Below the pieces are notes generated by a model, which was given only the letters and a program-made list of their open reading frames with translations, made no database searches and was not told where the DNA came from. A program made the position numbers and the translations under genes. Below, one piece after another: positions 35,047-44,696 of a stretch of DNA of 64,000 nucleotides. This DNA comes from JBBQXK01 sp052387255 (GTDB lineage: Bacteria > Pseudomonadota > Alphaproteobacteria > Rhodobacterales > Rhodobacteraceae), in the NCBI GenBank assembly GCA_052387255.1, contig JBQTJI010000013.1, positions 1 through 64,000 of the forward strand, written 5' to 3'. The first letter of the stretch is position 1. Each line of letters starts with the position of its first letter.

Positions 35047-36216
35047 TCAAGGCATTGATTCAGATAGATTTTCTGGCTCTATCACATGTGTTAGCCCGGC
35101 CCGCAGCCGCCCCCGTTCCCGCTGCAGCCACAGCGCCGACAGGATCAGCGGCGCATTGCCGATCTCTCCGCTGGCGACCAGGTCCATCATCCGGTCGAAC
35201 CCGATGACGTGGCCCCGGATGTCCTCGGCCTCGTCCTCGACCCCGCCCAGCCGGGCCGCGTCGTCGGGCAGATCGGCCAGCGCGACATAGGAATACAGGT
35301 ACTCCGACTTGCCCCCCGGCGAAGGGTAGTAGTTCGCCACCGGCAGGAGTTCCCCGAAGCGCAGCCCCGCCTCTTCCCGCGCTTCCCGCCGCCCCGCCGC
35401 CTCGGCCGTCTCGCCGGGGTCGATCCGGCCCGCGATGGCCTCCAGCGACCAGGGATTGCCGTCGCCCCGCGCGAACGGCCCCGCGCGGAACTGCTCGATC
35501 ACCAGCACCCGGTCGCGCACCGGATCATAGGGCAGCACCGTCACCGCATCGCCCGAGATGAACACCGCCCGGTTGACCGTGGCCGACATGGCCCCGTCGA
35601 ACCGGCGGAACGACAGGTCGAACTCCTCGACCGCAAAGAACCGCGCATAGGGCTGGTCAAAGGCCGCGACCGCGACATCCCCCGCCCCCGCCTGCCGCCG
35701 CAGCCTGGCCGGAACCGGATCGGCCGCGGCCCGCAGCCGGCTCGACGCGCGCACCTCCATCGCGTGCCGCCGCCCCGCAACCTCATCCGCCCCGCGCCGC
35801 CCCATCAGCGCCATGATGTCGGGGGCCATCGCCACCGCCAGCGCCGCATCGCGCCGCAGCCAGTCCTCGAACCGCCAGATGCGGTTCAGGTCGGCCTGCC
35901 CGGTGCTGGCCATGGCCATCACTGCCGCCGTCTGCCCGGCCACCCGCACGGGCCTGCGCGCCCAGGCGGTATGGTTGCCGTGGAAGGCCAGCCGTTCGCG
36001 GTCGGCCTCGGTCGCCTCGACCAAAAGGCCCGTCACCCCCGGCCCCGTCTCGGGCACCAGGCCCAGCCGGTCGCGCCCCGACACGCGGTAGCCCGGCAAG
36101 GTCGCCTCGACCACCGCCGGATCGCGCCCCAGCACGGCCCGCAGCAGCGGCAGATGGCGGTGGGGCCCCCACAGGAACAGCGGTGTTGCGGTCAATTCCA
36201 GCGCCGCCCGGCCCAT
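35047..36216 (-). CDS. trgB: TrgB-like protein: gamma-glutamylcyclotransferase-like domain fused to NUDIX hydrolase
   Basis: This 389-residue two-domain protein has an N-terminal part (about 1-160) that looks like an AIG2/gamma-glutamylcyclotransferase fold (PLFLWGPHRHLPLL). The C-terminal part is a NUDIX hydrolase of the ADP-ribose pyrophosphatase kind, with the box GRIDPGETAEAAGRREAREE followed by AGL. The same arrangement is known as TrgB in Rhodobacter tellurite resistance. The gene overlaps trgA by 25 bases at the ATG at 36216. A TTG at 36195 (TTGA overlap) is an alternative start. trgA-trgB-cysK order supports the call. Confidence 0.82.
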   Translation of the reverse strand: MGRAALELTATPLFLWGPHRHLPLLRAVLGRDPAVVEATLPGYRVSGRDRLGLVPETGPGVTGLLVEATEADRERLAFHGNHTAWARRPVRVAGQTAAVMAMASTGQADLNRIWRFEDWLRRDAALAVAMAPDIMALMGRRGADEVAGRRHAMEVRASSRLRAAADPVPARLRRQAGAGDVAVAAFDQPYARFFAVEEFDLSFRRFDGAMSATVNRAVFISGDAVTVLPYDPVRDRVLVIEQFRAGPFARGDGNPWSLEAIAGRIDPGETAEAAGRREAREEAGLRFGELLPVANYYPSPGGKSEYLYSYVALADLPDDAARLGGVEDEAEDIRGHVIGFDRMMDLVASGEIGNAPLILSALWLQRERGRLRAGLTHVIEPENLSESMP

Positions 36217-36632
36217 TCGGCGAACAGCCCCGTCAGCGCGCCCCCGACCCCCAGCGCGACCAGCACGTCGGGCAGGATCACCAGCCGCCCGTTTTCCACC
36301 ATCAGCGCAAAGACATCCAGCAGCGCCTGCATCGGACCGTCATAGCGCATCTTCATCGACAGCTCGATCATGTGCCACAGCGAGAAGCCCAGCAGTGCCC
36401 AGAACACCGCCGTGACCGCCGTGCGCAGGCCCAGGCCCATCGAATTGCCATAGCCCCGCCCGGTCAGCGTGCCGAGCACCATCCACCCGGTCACGAACCC
36501 GACCCCTGCGACGATGGGGCTGAAGTACCCCGCAGGCGTGCCTTCGGGCAGGCCCGCCTTGGCGGCCTCGGCGGCAAGGAACAGGGTCAGCGCCGTCATC
36601 ACGGCAGCTACCATTCTGGCGGCGGTCGGCAT
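36192..36632 (-). CDS. trgA: TrgA family membrane protein
   Basis: This 146-residue inner-membrane protein has about four hydrophobic segments (around residues 5-22, 38-58, 70-90 and 112-140). It starts MPTAARMVAAVMTALTLFL. Position directly upstream of trgB, with overlapping frames, and the presence of cysK next to it match the trgA gene of Rhodobacter, required for high-level tellurite resistance. The molecular role is not known. Confidence 0.8.
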   Translation of the reverse strand: MPTAARMVAAVMTALTLFLAAEAAKAGLPEGTPAGYFSPIVAGVGFVTGWMVLGTLTGRGYGNSMGLGLRTAVTAVFWALLGFSLWHMIELSMKMRYDGPMQALLDVFALMVENGRLVILPDVLVALGVGGALTGLFAEWAGRRWN

Positions 36633-36661
36633 CGCGGTCCTTCACGGTGCGGAACCGGGCC

Positions 36662-37876
36662 TCAGGGTGCCCGTGTCACGGTGATCTGCGTCACGTCACA
36701 GTTTCGACCGTGAAACGACCCTGCGCAAGAGGTGAGGTAGAAATTCCACATCCGCCGGAACCGGTCGTCGAACCCAAGGCCCGCCACCTCGTCCCACCGC
36801 GCGTTGAAGGTGTCGTGCCAGCGGCGCAGGGTCTGGTTGTAGCTGTCGCCGAACTCGATGGAGTGGCGGATGCGCAGGCCGGCCCGTTCCACCTCGGTCC
36901 GCAGCGCAGAACGCGAGGGCAGCATGCCGCCGGGAAAGATGTGCTTCTGGATGAAGTCGACGCCCTTGCGGTAGATCTCGAACCGCTTTTCCTGCAGCGT
37001 GATGATCTGCAGCGTCGCGTTGCCGCCGGGCTTCAGCCGCTGGTGCAGCACGTCGAAGTAAGTCGGCCAGTAACGCTCGCCCACGGCCTCGAACATCTCG
37101 ATCGATGCGATGCCGTCATAGCTGCCCCGCTCGTCGCGGTAGTCCTGCAGCTTGATCTCGACGCGGTCCGACAGCCCCGCCTTCGCGATCCGGTCCACGG
37201 CATAGTCGAACTGGGCCTGGCTGATGGTCAGGCCGGTCACCCGCAGACCGCGTTCGCGCGCCGCATACTCGGCGAACCCGCCCCAGCCGCAGCCGATTTC
37301 CAGCACATGGTCGCCGGGGTTCGATCCCATCTGGTCGACCATGCTTTCGTACTTCTGCACCTGCGCCCGTTCCAGGCTTTCCTGCCCGGTGCGGAACAGG
37401 GCCGAGGAGTAGGTCATCGTGTCGTCCAGCCACAGCCCGTAGAACGCGTTCCCCAGGTCATAGTGGTGCGCGATGTTCTTTTTGGCCTGCGTGCGGCTGT
37501 TCGACCGCAGCCAGTGCCGCGCGCGTTCATAGGCGCGGACCAGCGCCATGCCGGGGAACCCGTCATAGAGGCCGTCGTTGTCGTGGTGGATCAGGTCCAT
37601 GAAGGCCTGCAGGTCGGGGCTGGACCACCACCCCTCGACATAGGCATCCGAAAACCCCAGGTCGCCGTCGCGGATCAGGCGGGCGAACAGGTCGGGGTTG
37701 TGCACCTCGACTGCGGCCACCGGGCCCGGGCCGCGCCCGCCCGCGCGGAACCGCCGCCCGTCCGGCAGCACCATGTCGAGCCGCCCGTGGTGGATGGTCG
37801 CATCGGCCAGCGTGAACACCGGCGCAAAATACCTTGGCAGGCCGAACTGGCCTTTGCTCGAACTCAGAACCGTCAT
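36662..37876 (-). CDS. cfa: cyclopropane-fatty-acyl-phospholipid synthase family methyltransferase
   Basis: This 404-residue SAM-dependent methyltransferase has the SAM motif VLEIGCGWGGFAEYAA. Before it is the family block HHYDLGNAFYGLWLDDTMTY, and after it SIEMFEAVGERYWPTYF and HIFPGGMLPS. It transfers a methylene group onto unsaturated acyl chains of membrane lipids. The start at 37876 (MTVLSSSKGQ) follows GGGAG and is preferred over 37924. It lies downstream of the photolyase gene in the same direction. Confidence 0.92.
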   Translation of the reverse strand: MTVLSSSKGQFGLPRYFAPVFTLADATIHHGRLDMVLPDGRRFRAGGRGPGPVAAVEVHNPDLFARLIRDGDLGFSDAYVEGWWSSPDLQAFMDLIHHDNDGLYDGFPGMALVRAYERARHWLRSNSRTQAKKNIAHHYDLGNAFYGLWLDDTMTYSSALFRTGQESLERAQVQKYESMVDQMGSNPGDHVLEIGCGWGGFAEYAARERGLRVTGLTISQAQFDYAVDRIAKAGLSDRVEIKLQDYRDERGSYDGIASIEMFEAVGERYWPTYFDVLHQRLKPGGNATLQIITLQEKRFEIYRKGVDFIQKHIFPGGMLPSRSALRTEVERAGLRIRHSIEFGDSYNQTLRRWHDTFNARWDEVAGLGFDDRFRRMWNFYLTSCAGSFHGRNCDVTQITVTRAP

Positions 37877-37946
37877 CGCGCTCCCTGCGTCACTGGTCGT
37901 CTTTTTGGTCTTCCCCGCCACCATCTTCCCGATTGCAGCCCGTCAC

Positions 37947-39365
37947 TCAAGTGTTTCGCGCGGCATAGGCCGCCAGAGCCCGCGCCCGCCCCGCCGCAAG
38001 GTCAACAATCGGGCCCGGATAGGGTGCCCTGGGGTCCAGCTGCCAGGACCGGGGCACGGCGTCGAAAAAGGACAAGGCATCGGCCCCGGGTTTCGCTGAC
38101 CGTTCGGCGATCCAGCGCGTCCGGTACGTCCCTGCGGGGTCATGCGTTTCGCCCTGGGTCGTCGGGTTGAAGATGCGGAAATAGGGTGCCGCGTCCGGTC
38201 CCGACCCTGCCGCCCACTGCCACCCCATCGCATTTGACGCCGGGTCCCAGTCGGTCAGGCAGTCGTCGAACCAGGCCGCCCCGATGCGCCAGTCGGTCAT
38301 CAGGTGCTTGGTCAGATAGCTGGCCACGATCATCCGGGCGCGGTTGTGCATGGTGCCGGTCACATACATCTCGCGCATCCCGGCATCGACAAAGGGCTCG
38401 CCGGTCATGCCCCGGCGCCAGGCCTCGGCATCGTCGTTGTCGGCGCGCCAGGAAAAGGCATCCCATTCGGGTTTCCAGTTCGCCACCGGCAGCGTCGGAT
38501 AATGGTACAGCAGGTGGTGCGCGAAATCGCGCCAGACCAGTTCCTTGCGAAAGGTGAAGGCTCCCTTGCGCCCTTCGCCCTCGGCCCGCACCCCGCCGTG
38601 CCACAGCCTGCGCACCCCGATCTCGCCCAGGGCCAGGTGCGGCGACAGCCCCGAGGTGCCCGCCTGGTCCACCCGGTTGCGCGCCGTGCCATAGGCCCCG
38701 ACCGGCCCGGCGAGGAAGGCATCCGCCCGCGCCTCTGCCGCCGCCTCGCCCGCCTGCGTGTGGGCGGCCACGACCGCCCCCCCGTGCCGCATCGCGGCCC
38801 CCAGGTGCCAGTCCTCCAGCCGGTCCGACACGGGCCACGCCTGCGGCGGCGGCAGGGCCGTGACGCGCGGCAGGGGTGCGGGGCAGTCGCGCGCCGCCAC
38901 CGCGTTCCAGAACAGCGTATAGACGCGGTACGGCCCGCCCTGCCCGGTCATCACCGTCCAGGGTTCGTGCAGCAGGTGGCCCGGATGGCTGACCGCGATC
39001 CGGCCTTCGGCGCGCAGGGCGGACTTGACGCCCTCGTCCCGCGCCCGCGAGGCCGGATCATAGAGCCGCGACCAGTGAACCCCCGCCGCCCCGGTCTCGG
39101 CGATCACGGCGCGCAGCACGTCCAGCGCCGCCCCCCGCCGAAAGGTCAGCCGCGATCCCGCGCGCTCCAGCATCGCCGCAAAGACCGCCAGCCCCTCGCC
39201 CAGCCGCCATTTCGCGGCGGCCCCCAGCGCCTCGGTCTCGGGGTCCAAGATGAACAGCGGCAACAGCGGACGCCCGGCATCGACCGCCGCCGTCAGCATG
39301 GGATGGTCCGACAACCGCAGATCGCGGCGAAACCACAAGATCAGGGGCGCGTCGGGCATTCTCAC
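37947..39365 (-). CDS. phr: deoxyribodipyrimidine photolyase (cryptochrome/photolyase family)
   Basis: This 472-residue flavoprotein repairs UV-induced cyclobutane dimers with light. The N-terminal antenna domain starts LILWFRRDLRLSDHPML. The C-terminal FAD domain has TSGLSPHLALGEIGVRRLW, FVDAGMREMYVTGTMHNRAR, WFDDCLTDWDPASNAMGWQW and YFRIFNP. The length is normal for class I CPD photolyases. It is followed by the cfa gene 70 bases later. Confidence 0.93.
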   Translation of the reverse strand: MRMPDAPLILWFRRDLRLSDHPMLTAAVDAGRPLLPLFILDPETEALGAAAKWRLGEGLAVFAAMLERAGSRLTFRRGAALDVLRAVIAETGAAGVHWSRLYDPASRARDEGVKSALRAEGRIAVSHPGHLLHEPWTVMTGQGGPYRVYTLFWNAVAARDCPAPLPRVTALPPPQAWPVSDRLEDWHLGAAMRHGGAVVAAHTQAGEAAAEARADAFLAGPVGAYGTARNRVDQAGTSGLSPHLALGEIGVRRLWHGGVRAEGEGRKGAFTFRKELVWRDFAHHLLYHYPTLPVANWKPEWDAFSWRADNDDAEAWRRGMTGEPFVDAGMREMYVTGTMHNRARMIVASYLTKHLMTDWRIGAAWFDDCLTDWDPASNAMGWQWAAGSGPDAAPYFRIFNPTTQGETHDPAGTYRTRWIAERSAKPGADALSFFDAVPRSWQLDPRAPYPGPIVDLAAGRARALAAYAARNT

Positions 39366-39450
39366 CAGGCAAGAGCGACTGTCAGCGCCTCAAGATAGCG
39401 GCGTTGCGTGCGGATCAAGGACAAAAGCGCCAACCTTCCCGTCACCTGGC

Positions 39451-39484
39451 CCCCCTTCCTCTGTTCCCAAATATCCCATGGGGG
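39451..39484 (-). repeat. dispersed repeat, GGGATATTTGGGAACAGA type (copy 1)
   Basis: On the minus strand the sequence reads CCATGGGATATTTGGGAACA followed by GAGGAAGGGGG. It is closely related to 61053-61085 on the plus strand. The gap 39366-39573 holds this repeat and no gene I can support. Confidence 0.75.
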
Positions 39485-39573
39485 TCGCCCATCGAGTCCG
39501 CCATCGGTTCAAGGCCGATGGGCGACGGGGGTGTGAACCCCCCCGTCTCCGGCGGTCGCTCAGGCGCTGCCCG

Positions 39574-40038
39574 CTATCGCCGGGCCGACCGCGCGCCGCC
39601 CTTGCCCTGCACGGTGATCGTGCCGATGGACTGCAGCTTGAAGTTCGACAGGAAGTAGGCGACGACGATCTCGCGCGACTGGGGCGTCGACACGCCCGTG
39701 GCCCCCAGCGGCGGAAACACAACGAAATCGAACACCTGCGTGCCGTCCTCGTCCAGCGGGCGGGGCACCAGTTCGGCCTCCCAGTATCCCTGCCGGGGCG
39801 TCAGTCCGGTGGCGCGCACAATCGCCCCGCCGGTCACCTGCTCGATCACCAGCCCGGTCACGTCGGCCACCTGTTCGCGCGGATCGCCCGGCACGACCTG
39901 CGCCTCGGGGGCCACGACCGGTTCGGCCCGTTCCGACCGCCCGAACCAATTGAACGGGTTGAAGCGCGACTCGCGGATCACCCCGCAGGCCCCCAGCGTC
40001 AGCACCACCATCAGCGCGGCCAGCAGCGGCTTGCCCAT
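39574..40038 (-). CDS. predicted lipoprotein
   Basis: This 154-residue protein has a lipoprotein signal peptide ending in the lipobox LGAC (Cys18), so it is anchored to a membrane after export. The mature domain has no motif I recognise (VTGLVIEQVTGGAIVRATGL, FDFVVFPPLGATG). It appears to be of a kind conserved in Rhodobacterales, but I cannot name a family. The gene is divergent from sufE. Confidence 0.75.
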   Translation of the reverse strand: MGKPLLAALMVVLTLGACGVIRESRFNPFNWFGRSERAEPVVAPEAQVVPGDPREQVADVTGLVIEQVTGGAIVRATGLTPRQGYWEAELVPRPLDEDGTQVFDFVVFPPLGATGVSTPQSREIVVAYFLSNFKLQSIGTITVQGKGGARSARR

Positions 40039-40156
40039 CCTTGCCCCTCACGTCTTTGCCCGATTGGGCCTAGCCCATCCCGGACGCTTTGAAAAGCGCC
40101 GCCGCACTGGACCTTCGCGCGTCCGGGGTCTACCTCTGCGCCACAAGGAGACTGCC

Positions 40157-40564
40157 ATGGCCACCCCCGCCTTCGAGGACATCGCCGAAACCTTCGCCTT
40201 CCTGGACGACTGGGAGGACCGCTATCGCCACGTGATCGAGCTGGGCCGCGCCATGCCGCCGCTGGACGAGGCGTTCAAGGTGGCGGCGTTCAAGGTGGAC
40301 GGCTGCGCATCGCAGGTCTGGATCCGGCCGGTGGTCGAGGGCGACCGGTTTGATTTTCAGGGCGAAAGCGATGCGATGATCGTGCGCGGTCTGATCGCCA
40401 TCCTGCACGCGCTGTATTCCGGGCTGACGCTGGCCGAGGTGCGGGCGGTGGACGCCGCTGCGGAACTCGCGCGCCTCGGCCTGCACGACCACCTGTCGTC
40501 GCAGCGGTCGAACGGCCTGCGCGCCATGGTGCGGCGGATCGGCCAGGTCGCGGCGGCGGCGTAG
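40157..40564 (+). CDS. sufE: sulfur acceptor protein SufE
   Basis: SufE accepts persulfide sulfur from the cysteine desulfurase SufS for Fe-S cluster assembly. The 135-residue protein keeps the acceptor Cys50 in KVDGCASQVW, then the LIAILHALYSGLT and LGLHDHLSSQRSNGLRAMV blocks. The start at 40157 follows ACAAGGAG. It is encoded alone here, away from a suf operon. Confidence 0.95.
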   Translation: MATPAFEDIAETFAFLDDWEDRYRHVIELGRAMPPLDEAFKVAAFKVDGCASQVWIRPVVEGDRFDFQGESDAMIVRGLIAILHALYSGLTLAEVRAVDAAAELARLGLHDHLSSQRSNGLRAMVRRIGQVAAAA

Positions 40565-40619
40565 GCCGGGGCCTGCCCCGACTCCTGCAACCGAAACGTC
40601 GGGGCAAGCCCCGACCTAC
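40561..40619. repeat. inverted repeat between convergent genes, probable bidirectional terminator
   Basis: Two 22-base arms (40561-40582 and 40598-40619) are complementary at 20 positions. Their core is GTAGGTCGGGGCTTGCCCCGAC read on one strand, with a 15-base loop. It lies at the stops of sufE and the DUF427 gene. Confidence 0.8.
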
Positions 40620-40957
40620 ACCTGCTCGACCGTCACGCGGTCGGTGTAGAAGGCCAGGTGCCCGGCGATTGGCGCGCACCCGTCGATCGGCGTCTCGTAG
40701 GACCAGACGGCGTTGTCCAGCCGCCCCTCGGGGACGACGATGGTGAAATAGCTGGCCTGCCCCTTCCACGGGCAGCTCGTGCTGCGCGGCGTCGCGTCCA
40801 GCATGGCCATCGCGATATCCTCGCGCGGGAAGTAATGGACCGGGGCATAGCTGCCCTCGCTCAGTTCCAGCACGTTCCGGCTTTCGCCCAGCACCGCGCC
40901 GCCCGCCCGCACCACCCAGGTGCCTGGTGCATTCCGTATCCTGATGCGGTCCGACAT
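40616..40957 (-). CDS. DUF427 domain protein
   Basis: This 113-residue protein has the DUF427 pattern: GTWVVRAGGAVLGESRNVLEL, YFPREDIAMAMLDATPRSTSC (about residues 42-62), CPWKGQASYFTI and AVWSYETPI. The molecular function of this family is not established. It is convergent with sufE and lies downstream of the aminopeptidase P gene region on the same strand's opposite side of a small gap. Confidence 0.85.
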   Translation of the reverse strand: MSDRIRIRNAPGTWVVRAGGAVLGESRNVLELSEGSYAPVHYFPREDIAMAMLDATPRSTSCPWKGQASYFTIVVPEGRLDNAVWSYETPIDGCAPIAGHLAFYTDRVTVEQV

Positions 40958-40984
40958 CCGCGCCCTCCCCTTTTCCGCCTTGCC

Positions 40985-42781
40985 CTAGACTGGTGCAGTT
41001 GCCGCAAAAAGCCAGTCCCTTGCCGCCCCCGACACGCGGTTTTCCAGCAGGCTGCGCGTGGTTGCATGATATGTGTTCACCCAGTCGCGCTCGGCCGGTG
41101 ACAGGCGGTGCGGCAGGATCAGGCGGCGGTCGAAAGGCACCCAGGTCAGCGTCTCGAACGCATGCTGCGGGCGGTGGTCGCCCAGAGGTGGCGCCTCGAC
41201 CACCAGGATCAGGTTTTCCAGGCGGATGCCGAACGCCCCCTCGCGGTAATACCCCGGTTCGTTCGACAGCATCATGCCGGGCACAAGCGGCACCTCGGAC
41301 AGCCGCGACAGGCGCTGCGGCCCCTCGTGCACCGACAGGAACACGCCCACGCCATGCCCCGTGCCATGATCGAAGTCCTGCCCCTCGACCCACAGCGCAT
41401 AGCGCGCCAAGGGATCAAGGTCGCGCCCCGCCAGGCCGCGCGGAAACCGGACGCGGCTGATCGCGATCAGGCCCTGCAGCACGCGGGTATAGCAGGCCTG
41501 CGCCTCGGCCCCCGGATCGCCGACGGCCACGGTGCGGGTGATGTCGGTGGTGCCGTCCAGGTACTGCGCGCCGCTGTCCACCAGTAGAAGTTCGTCTTTC
41601 TGGACCGGCCGGTTCGACCCTTCGGTGACGCGGTAGTGCATGATCGCGCCGTTCGGCCCTGCGCCGCAGATCGTGTCGAAACTGATGTCGTGCAGCGCGT
41701 TCGTGGCACGGCGGAACCCCTCCAGCGCGCGGACCACGTCGATCTCCGTCAGGCTGCCTTGCGGTGCCTGCTGGTCCAGCCAGCACAGGAACTCGACCAT
41801 CGCCGCGCCGTCGCGCAGGTGCGCGGCACGGGTGCCCGCAACCTCGGCGTCGTTCTTGCAGGCCTTGGGCAGGCGGCAGGGATCGTCGCCCCAGGCCACG
41901 GCGACGCCCGCATCGGCCAGTTCGCGCGTCACGGCCAGGGGGGCGGTGGTACGGTCGACGCGGACCGGGCCGGTCAGGGTGCGCAGCGCGGGCACAAAGG
42001 CCTGCGGCGGGCGCAGGGTGACATGGGGGCCGAGATGGGCGCGCGTGGCGTCATCGAACTTGGCGGCGTCGGCGAACAGGGTGACGCGCGCGTCATCGTG
42101 CAGGATCGCCAGGCCCTGCAGCACCGGATTGCGCGGCACGTCCGCGCCGCGGATGTTCAAGAGCCAGCAGACCGAATCGGGCAGCGTGATCACCGCGGCC
42201 CTCTGCCCGGCCTTGCGCAGACCCTCGGCCAGATCGGCCCGCTTGTCGGCAGCCGACCTGCCCGCCAGGTCCGCCGGATAGACGAACGCCGCACCTTGTG
42301 GCGGCGGCGGCTGATCCAGCCAGATTACATCGACGATATTGACGACAGGCTCAAAGGTTACGTCATGACCTTCAAGTGCCGTCTCAAGTTTGGCAATCTC
42401 GTCCGCCGTGTGCAGCCAGGGGTCGAACCCCAGCTTGCCCTTCGCCAGATGTGCCCGAACCCAGTCGCCGGGTTTTGTTTCGGGCCAGGGCACGGGCGTG
42501 AAATGTGCCAGGTCCACCTGCCCCTTCACCTGCGTCCGGTACCGCCCGTCGATGAACACCCCCGCCACATCCTGCAGCACGATGCAGAACCCCGCCGACC
42601 CGGTGAACCCCGTCAACCATTGCAGCCGCTCGTCCCGCGCGGCGACATATTCGCCCTGGTGGATGTCGGCGCGGGGCACGATGAAGCCCGCAAGTCCCTG
42701 CTCCGCCAGGGCTGACCGCAACGCCACCAGGCGCGGCGGGCCCTGTGCGGGATCGGCGTGGGAGGTGAAGGTCTGGAACAT
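40985..42781 (-). CDS. aminopeptidase P family (Xaa-Pro aminopeptidase)
   Basis: This 598-residue M24B metallopeptidase removes N-terminal residues preceding proline. Two N-terminal creatinase-like domains lead to the C-terminal pita-bread domain. Metal ligands are visible as the Asp of LLVDSGAQYLDGTTDITRT, the His of HGTGHGVGVFLSVHEGPQ, and the Glu residues of NEPGYY and IRLENL. The start at 42781 lies next to the cobT stop. It is the long (three-domain) form found in many alphaproteobacteria. Confidence 0.93.
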   Translation of the reverse strand: MFQTFTSHADPAQGPPRLVALRSALAEQGLAGFIVPRADIHQGEYVAARDERLQWLTGFTGSAGFCIVLQDVAGVFIDGRYRTQVKGQVDLAHFTPVPWPETKPGDWVRAHLAKGKLGFDPWLHTADEIAKLETALEGHDVTFEPVVNIVDVIWLDQPPPPQGAAFVYPADLAGRSAADKRADLAEGLRKAGQRAAVITLPDSVCWLLNIRGADVPRNPVLQGLAILHDDARVTLFADAAKFDDATRAHLGPHVTLRPPQAFVPALRTLTGPVRVDRTTAPLAVTRELADAGVAVAWGDDPCRLPKACKNDAEVAGTRAAHLRDGAAMVEFLCWLDQQAPQGSLTEIDVVRALEGFRRATNALHDISFDTICGAGPNGAIMHYRVTEGSNRPVQKDELLLVDSGAQYLDGTTDITRTVAVGDPGAEAQACYTRVLQGLIAISRVRFPRGLAGRDLDPLARYALWVEGQDFDHGTGHGVGVFLSVHEGPQRLSRLSEVPLVPGMMLSNEPGYYREGAFGIRLENLILVVEAPPLGDHRPQHAFETLTWVPFDRRLILPHRLSPAERDWVNTYHATTRSLLENRVSGAARDWLFAATAPV

Positions 42782-44645
42782 CACCCCGCCCGGCGCCCCA
42801 TCGCCCGCGCCCGCTTGCGCGGGTCGCTTTCGAACAATCCGGCCAGTTGTTCGGTCATCGCGCCGGCCAGTTGTTCCACGTCCGTGATGGTCACGGCGCG
42901 GGCATAGTACCGCGTCACGTCGTGGCCGATGCCGATGGCGATCAGTTCCACGGCGCGGCGGCGTTCCACCATCGCGATCACGTCGCGCAGGTGTTTTTCG
43001 AGGAAGCTTGCGGCGTTGACCGACAGCGTGCTGTCGTCGACCGGCGCGCCATCCGAGATCACCATCAGCACCTTGCGCGCCTCGGGGCGGGCAAGCGCCC
43101 GGCGGTGCGCCCATTCAGCGCCTCGCCGTCGATGTTTTCCTTGAGCAGGCCCTCTTTCATCATCAGGCCCAGATTGTCGCGCACCCGCCGCCAGGGCGCA
43201 TCGGCCGACTTGTAGACAATATGGCGCAGATCGTTCAGCCGCCCCGGCGTCTGCGGGCGGTGCTGCGCCAGCCAGCGTTCGCGCGCCTGGCCGCCCTTCC
43301 AGGCGCGGGTGGTGAAGCCCAGAATCTCCACCTTGACGGCGCAGCGTTCCAGCGTGCGGGCCAGCACGTCGGCACAGATGGCCGCGATGGAAATGGGCCG
43401 ACCCCGCATCGACCCCGAGTTGTCCAGCAAGAGCGTCACGCAGGTATCGCGGAACTCGGTGTCCTTCTCGACCTTGAAGGACAGCGGCGTCGTGGGGTTC
43501 GCCACCACGCGGGCAAGGCGGCCGGCATCGAGGATGCCCTCCTCGCGGTCAAATTCCCAGCTGCGGTTCTGCTGGGCCTGCAACCGGCGCTGCAGCTTGT
43601 TGGCCAGGCGGCTGACAGCGCCCTTCAGGGGCTCAAGCTGCTGGTCCAGATAGGCGCGCAGGCGTTCCAGTTCGGCCGGTTCGGCCAGATCCTCGGCGTG
43701 GATTTCCTCATCGAAATCCGTGGTATAGACGGAGTAGTTGGGGTCCGCGTCGGAGTGCGGCGGGGGGGGCGGGGGTTCCAGCGGGGCCTCGCCTTCGGGC
43801 AGTTCGGCCTCGGTCCCGTCTTCCATCTCGGCCTGGTCGTCCTGCGACACCTGCGCCTGCGCCGCGTCCTGCTGTTCGTCCTGGGACCGTTCGGGATCGG
43901 CCTCGCCGTCGTCGCTGTCGTCCTGCTCCTCGCCGGTCGAATCGGGCTGGTCCTGATCCTCTTCCGCTTCGGAGGTTTCCTCTTCGTCGCCTGCATCGGG
44001 GTCGTCGCCCAGCTGGTCGCCGTAGCCGAGATCCGAGATGACCTTGCGCGTCATCCGGGCAAAGGCGGCCTGGTCGGCCAGCACATGGCCGAGGTTCTCG
44101 AGGCTGCCGCCCGCCTGATCCTCGATGAACCCGCGCCACAGGTCCATCACGTTGGCGGCCCCGCGCGGCATCGCCCGGCCCGTCGCCAGGTGGCGTACCA
44201 GAAATCCCGCAGCCACGGCCAGCGGCGCATCCGCCGACTGCGTGATCTGCGCATAGCCCTTGCGGTCGGCCTCGTGCGCGATCTTGGCGTCGATGTTCCC
44301 GGCGGTGCCGGGCATCGCGCGGGCCCCCACCGCCTCGCAGCGCGCCGTCTCCATCGCGTCGTAGATGTCGCGCGCCAGTTGCCCTGTGGGGGCATAGCGG
44401 GCCGACGTCCCCTCGTCATGGTGGCGGCGGCGCAGGGCAAAGGCGTCTGCCGTGCCGCGCGCCAGCATCACCTCGTCGCGGGTCATGCGGCGGCTGACCT
44501 GGGGCAGGCGGATGCCGTCGCGTGTCATGCCCGCCGGATCGACCGAATAGGCGACCGTCATCTCGGGGTCGTCGGCCATGGTGCGCGTGGCCTCGGCCAG
44601 CGCCTTCTTGAACGGATCGGCGGGGTTGTCGGTGGGCTTGGTCAT
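42781..44645 (-). pseudogene. cobT: cobaltochelatase subunit CobT with a frameshift
   Basis: CobT is the VWA-domain subunit of the aerobic cobaltochelatase (CobN-CobS-CobT) that inserts cobalt into hydrogenobyrinic acid diamide. From ATG 44645 the first frame gives MTKPTDNPADPFKKALAEAT, a long acidic linker (about residues 205-280) and the MIDAS motif LLLDNSGSMRG. At about 43111-43116 the reading breaks after DGEAL. The expected continuation WAHRRALARPEARKVLMVIS is found in another frame, which runs to 42781. One base seems to be missing (CTGAATGGG where CTGATGTGGG is expected). Either a true mutation or a sequence error; corrected length is about 621 residues. Confidence 0.9.
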
Positions 44646-44696
44646 GCGTCGCAGGTAATCACCCCGGCGGCGCGGGGGCAAGGCCAAGCGTCGGCC

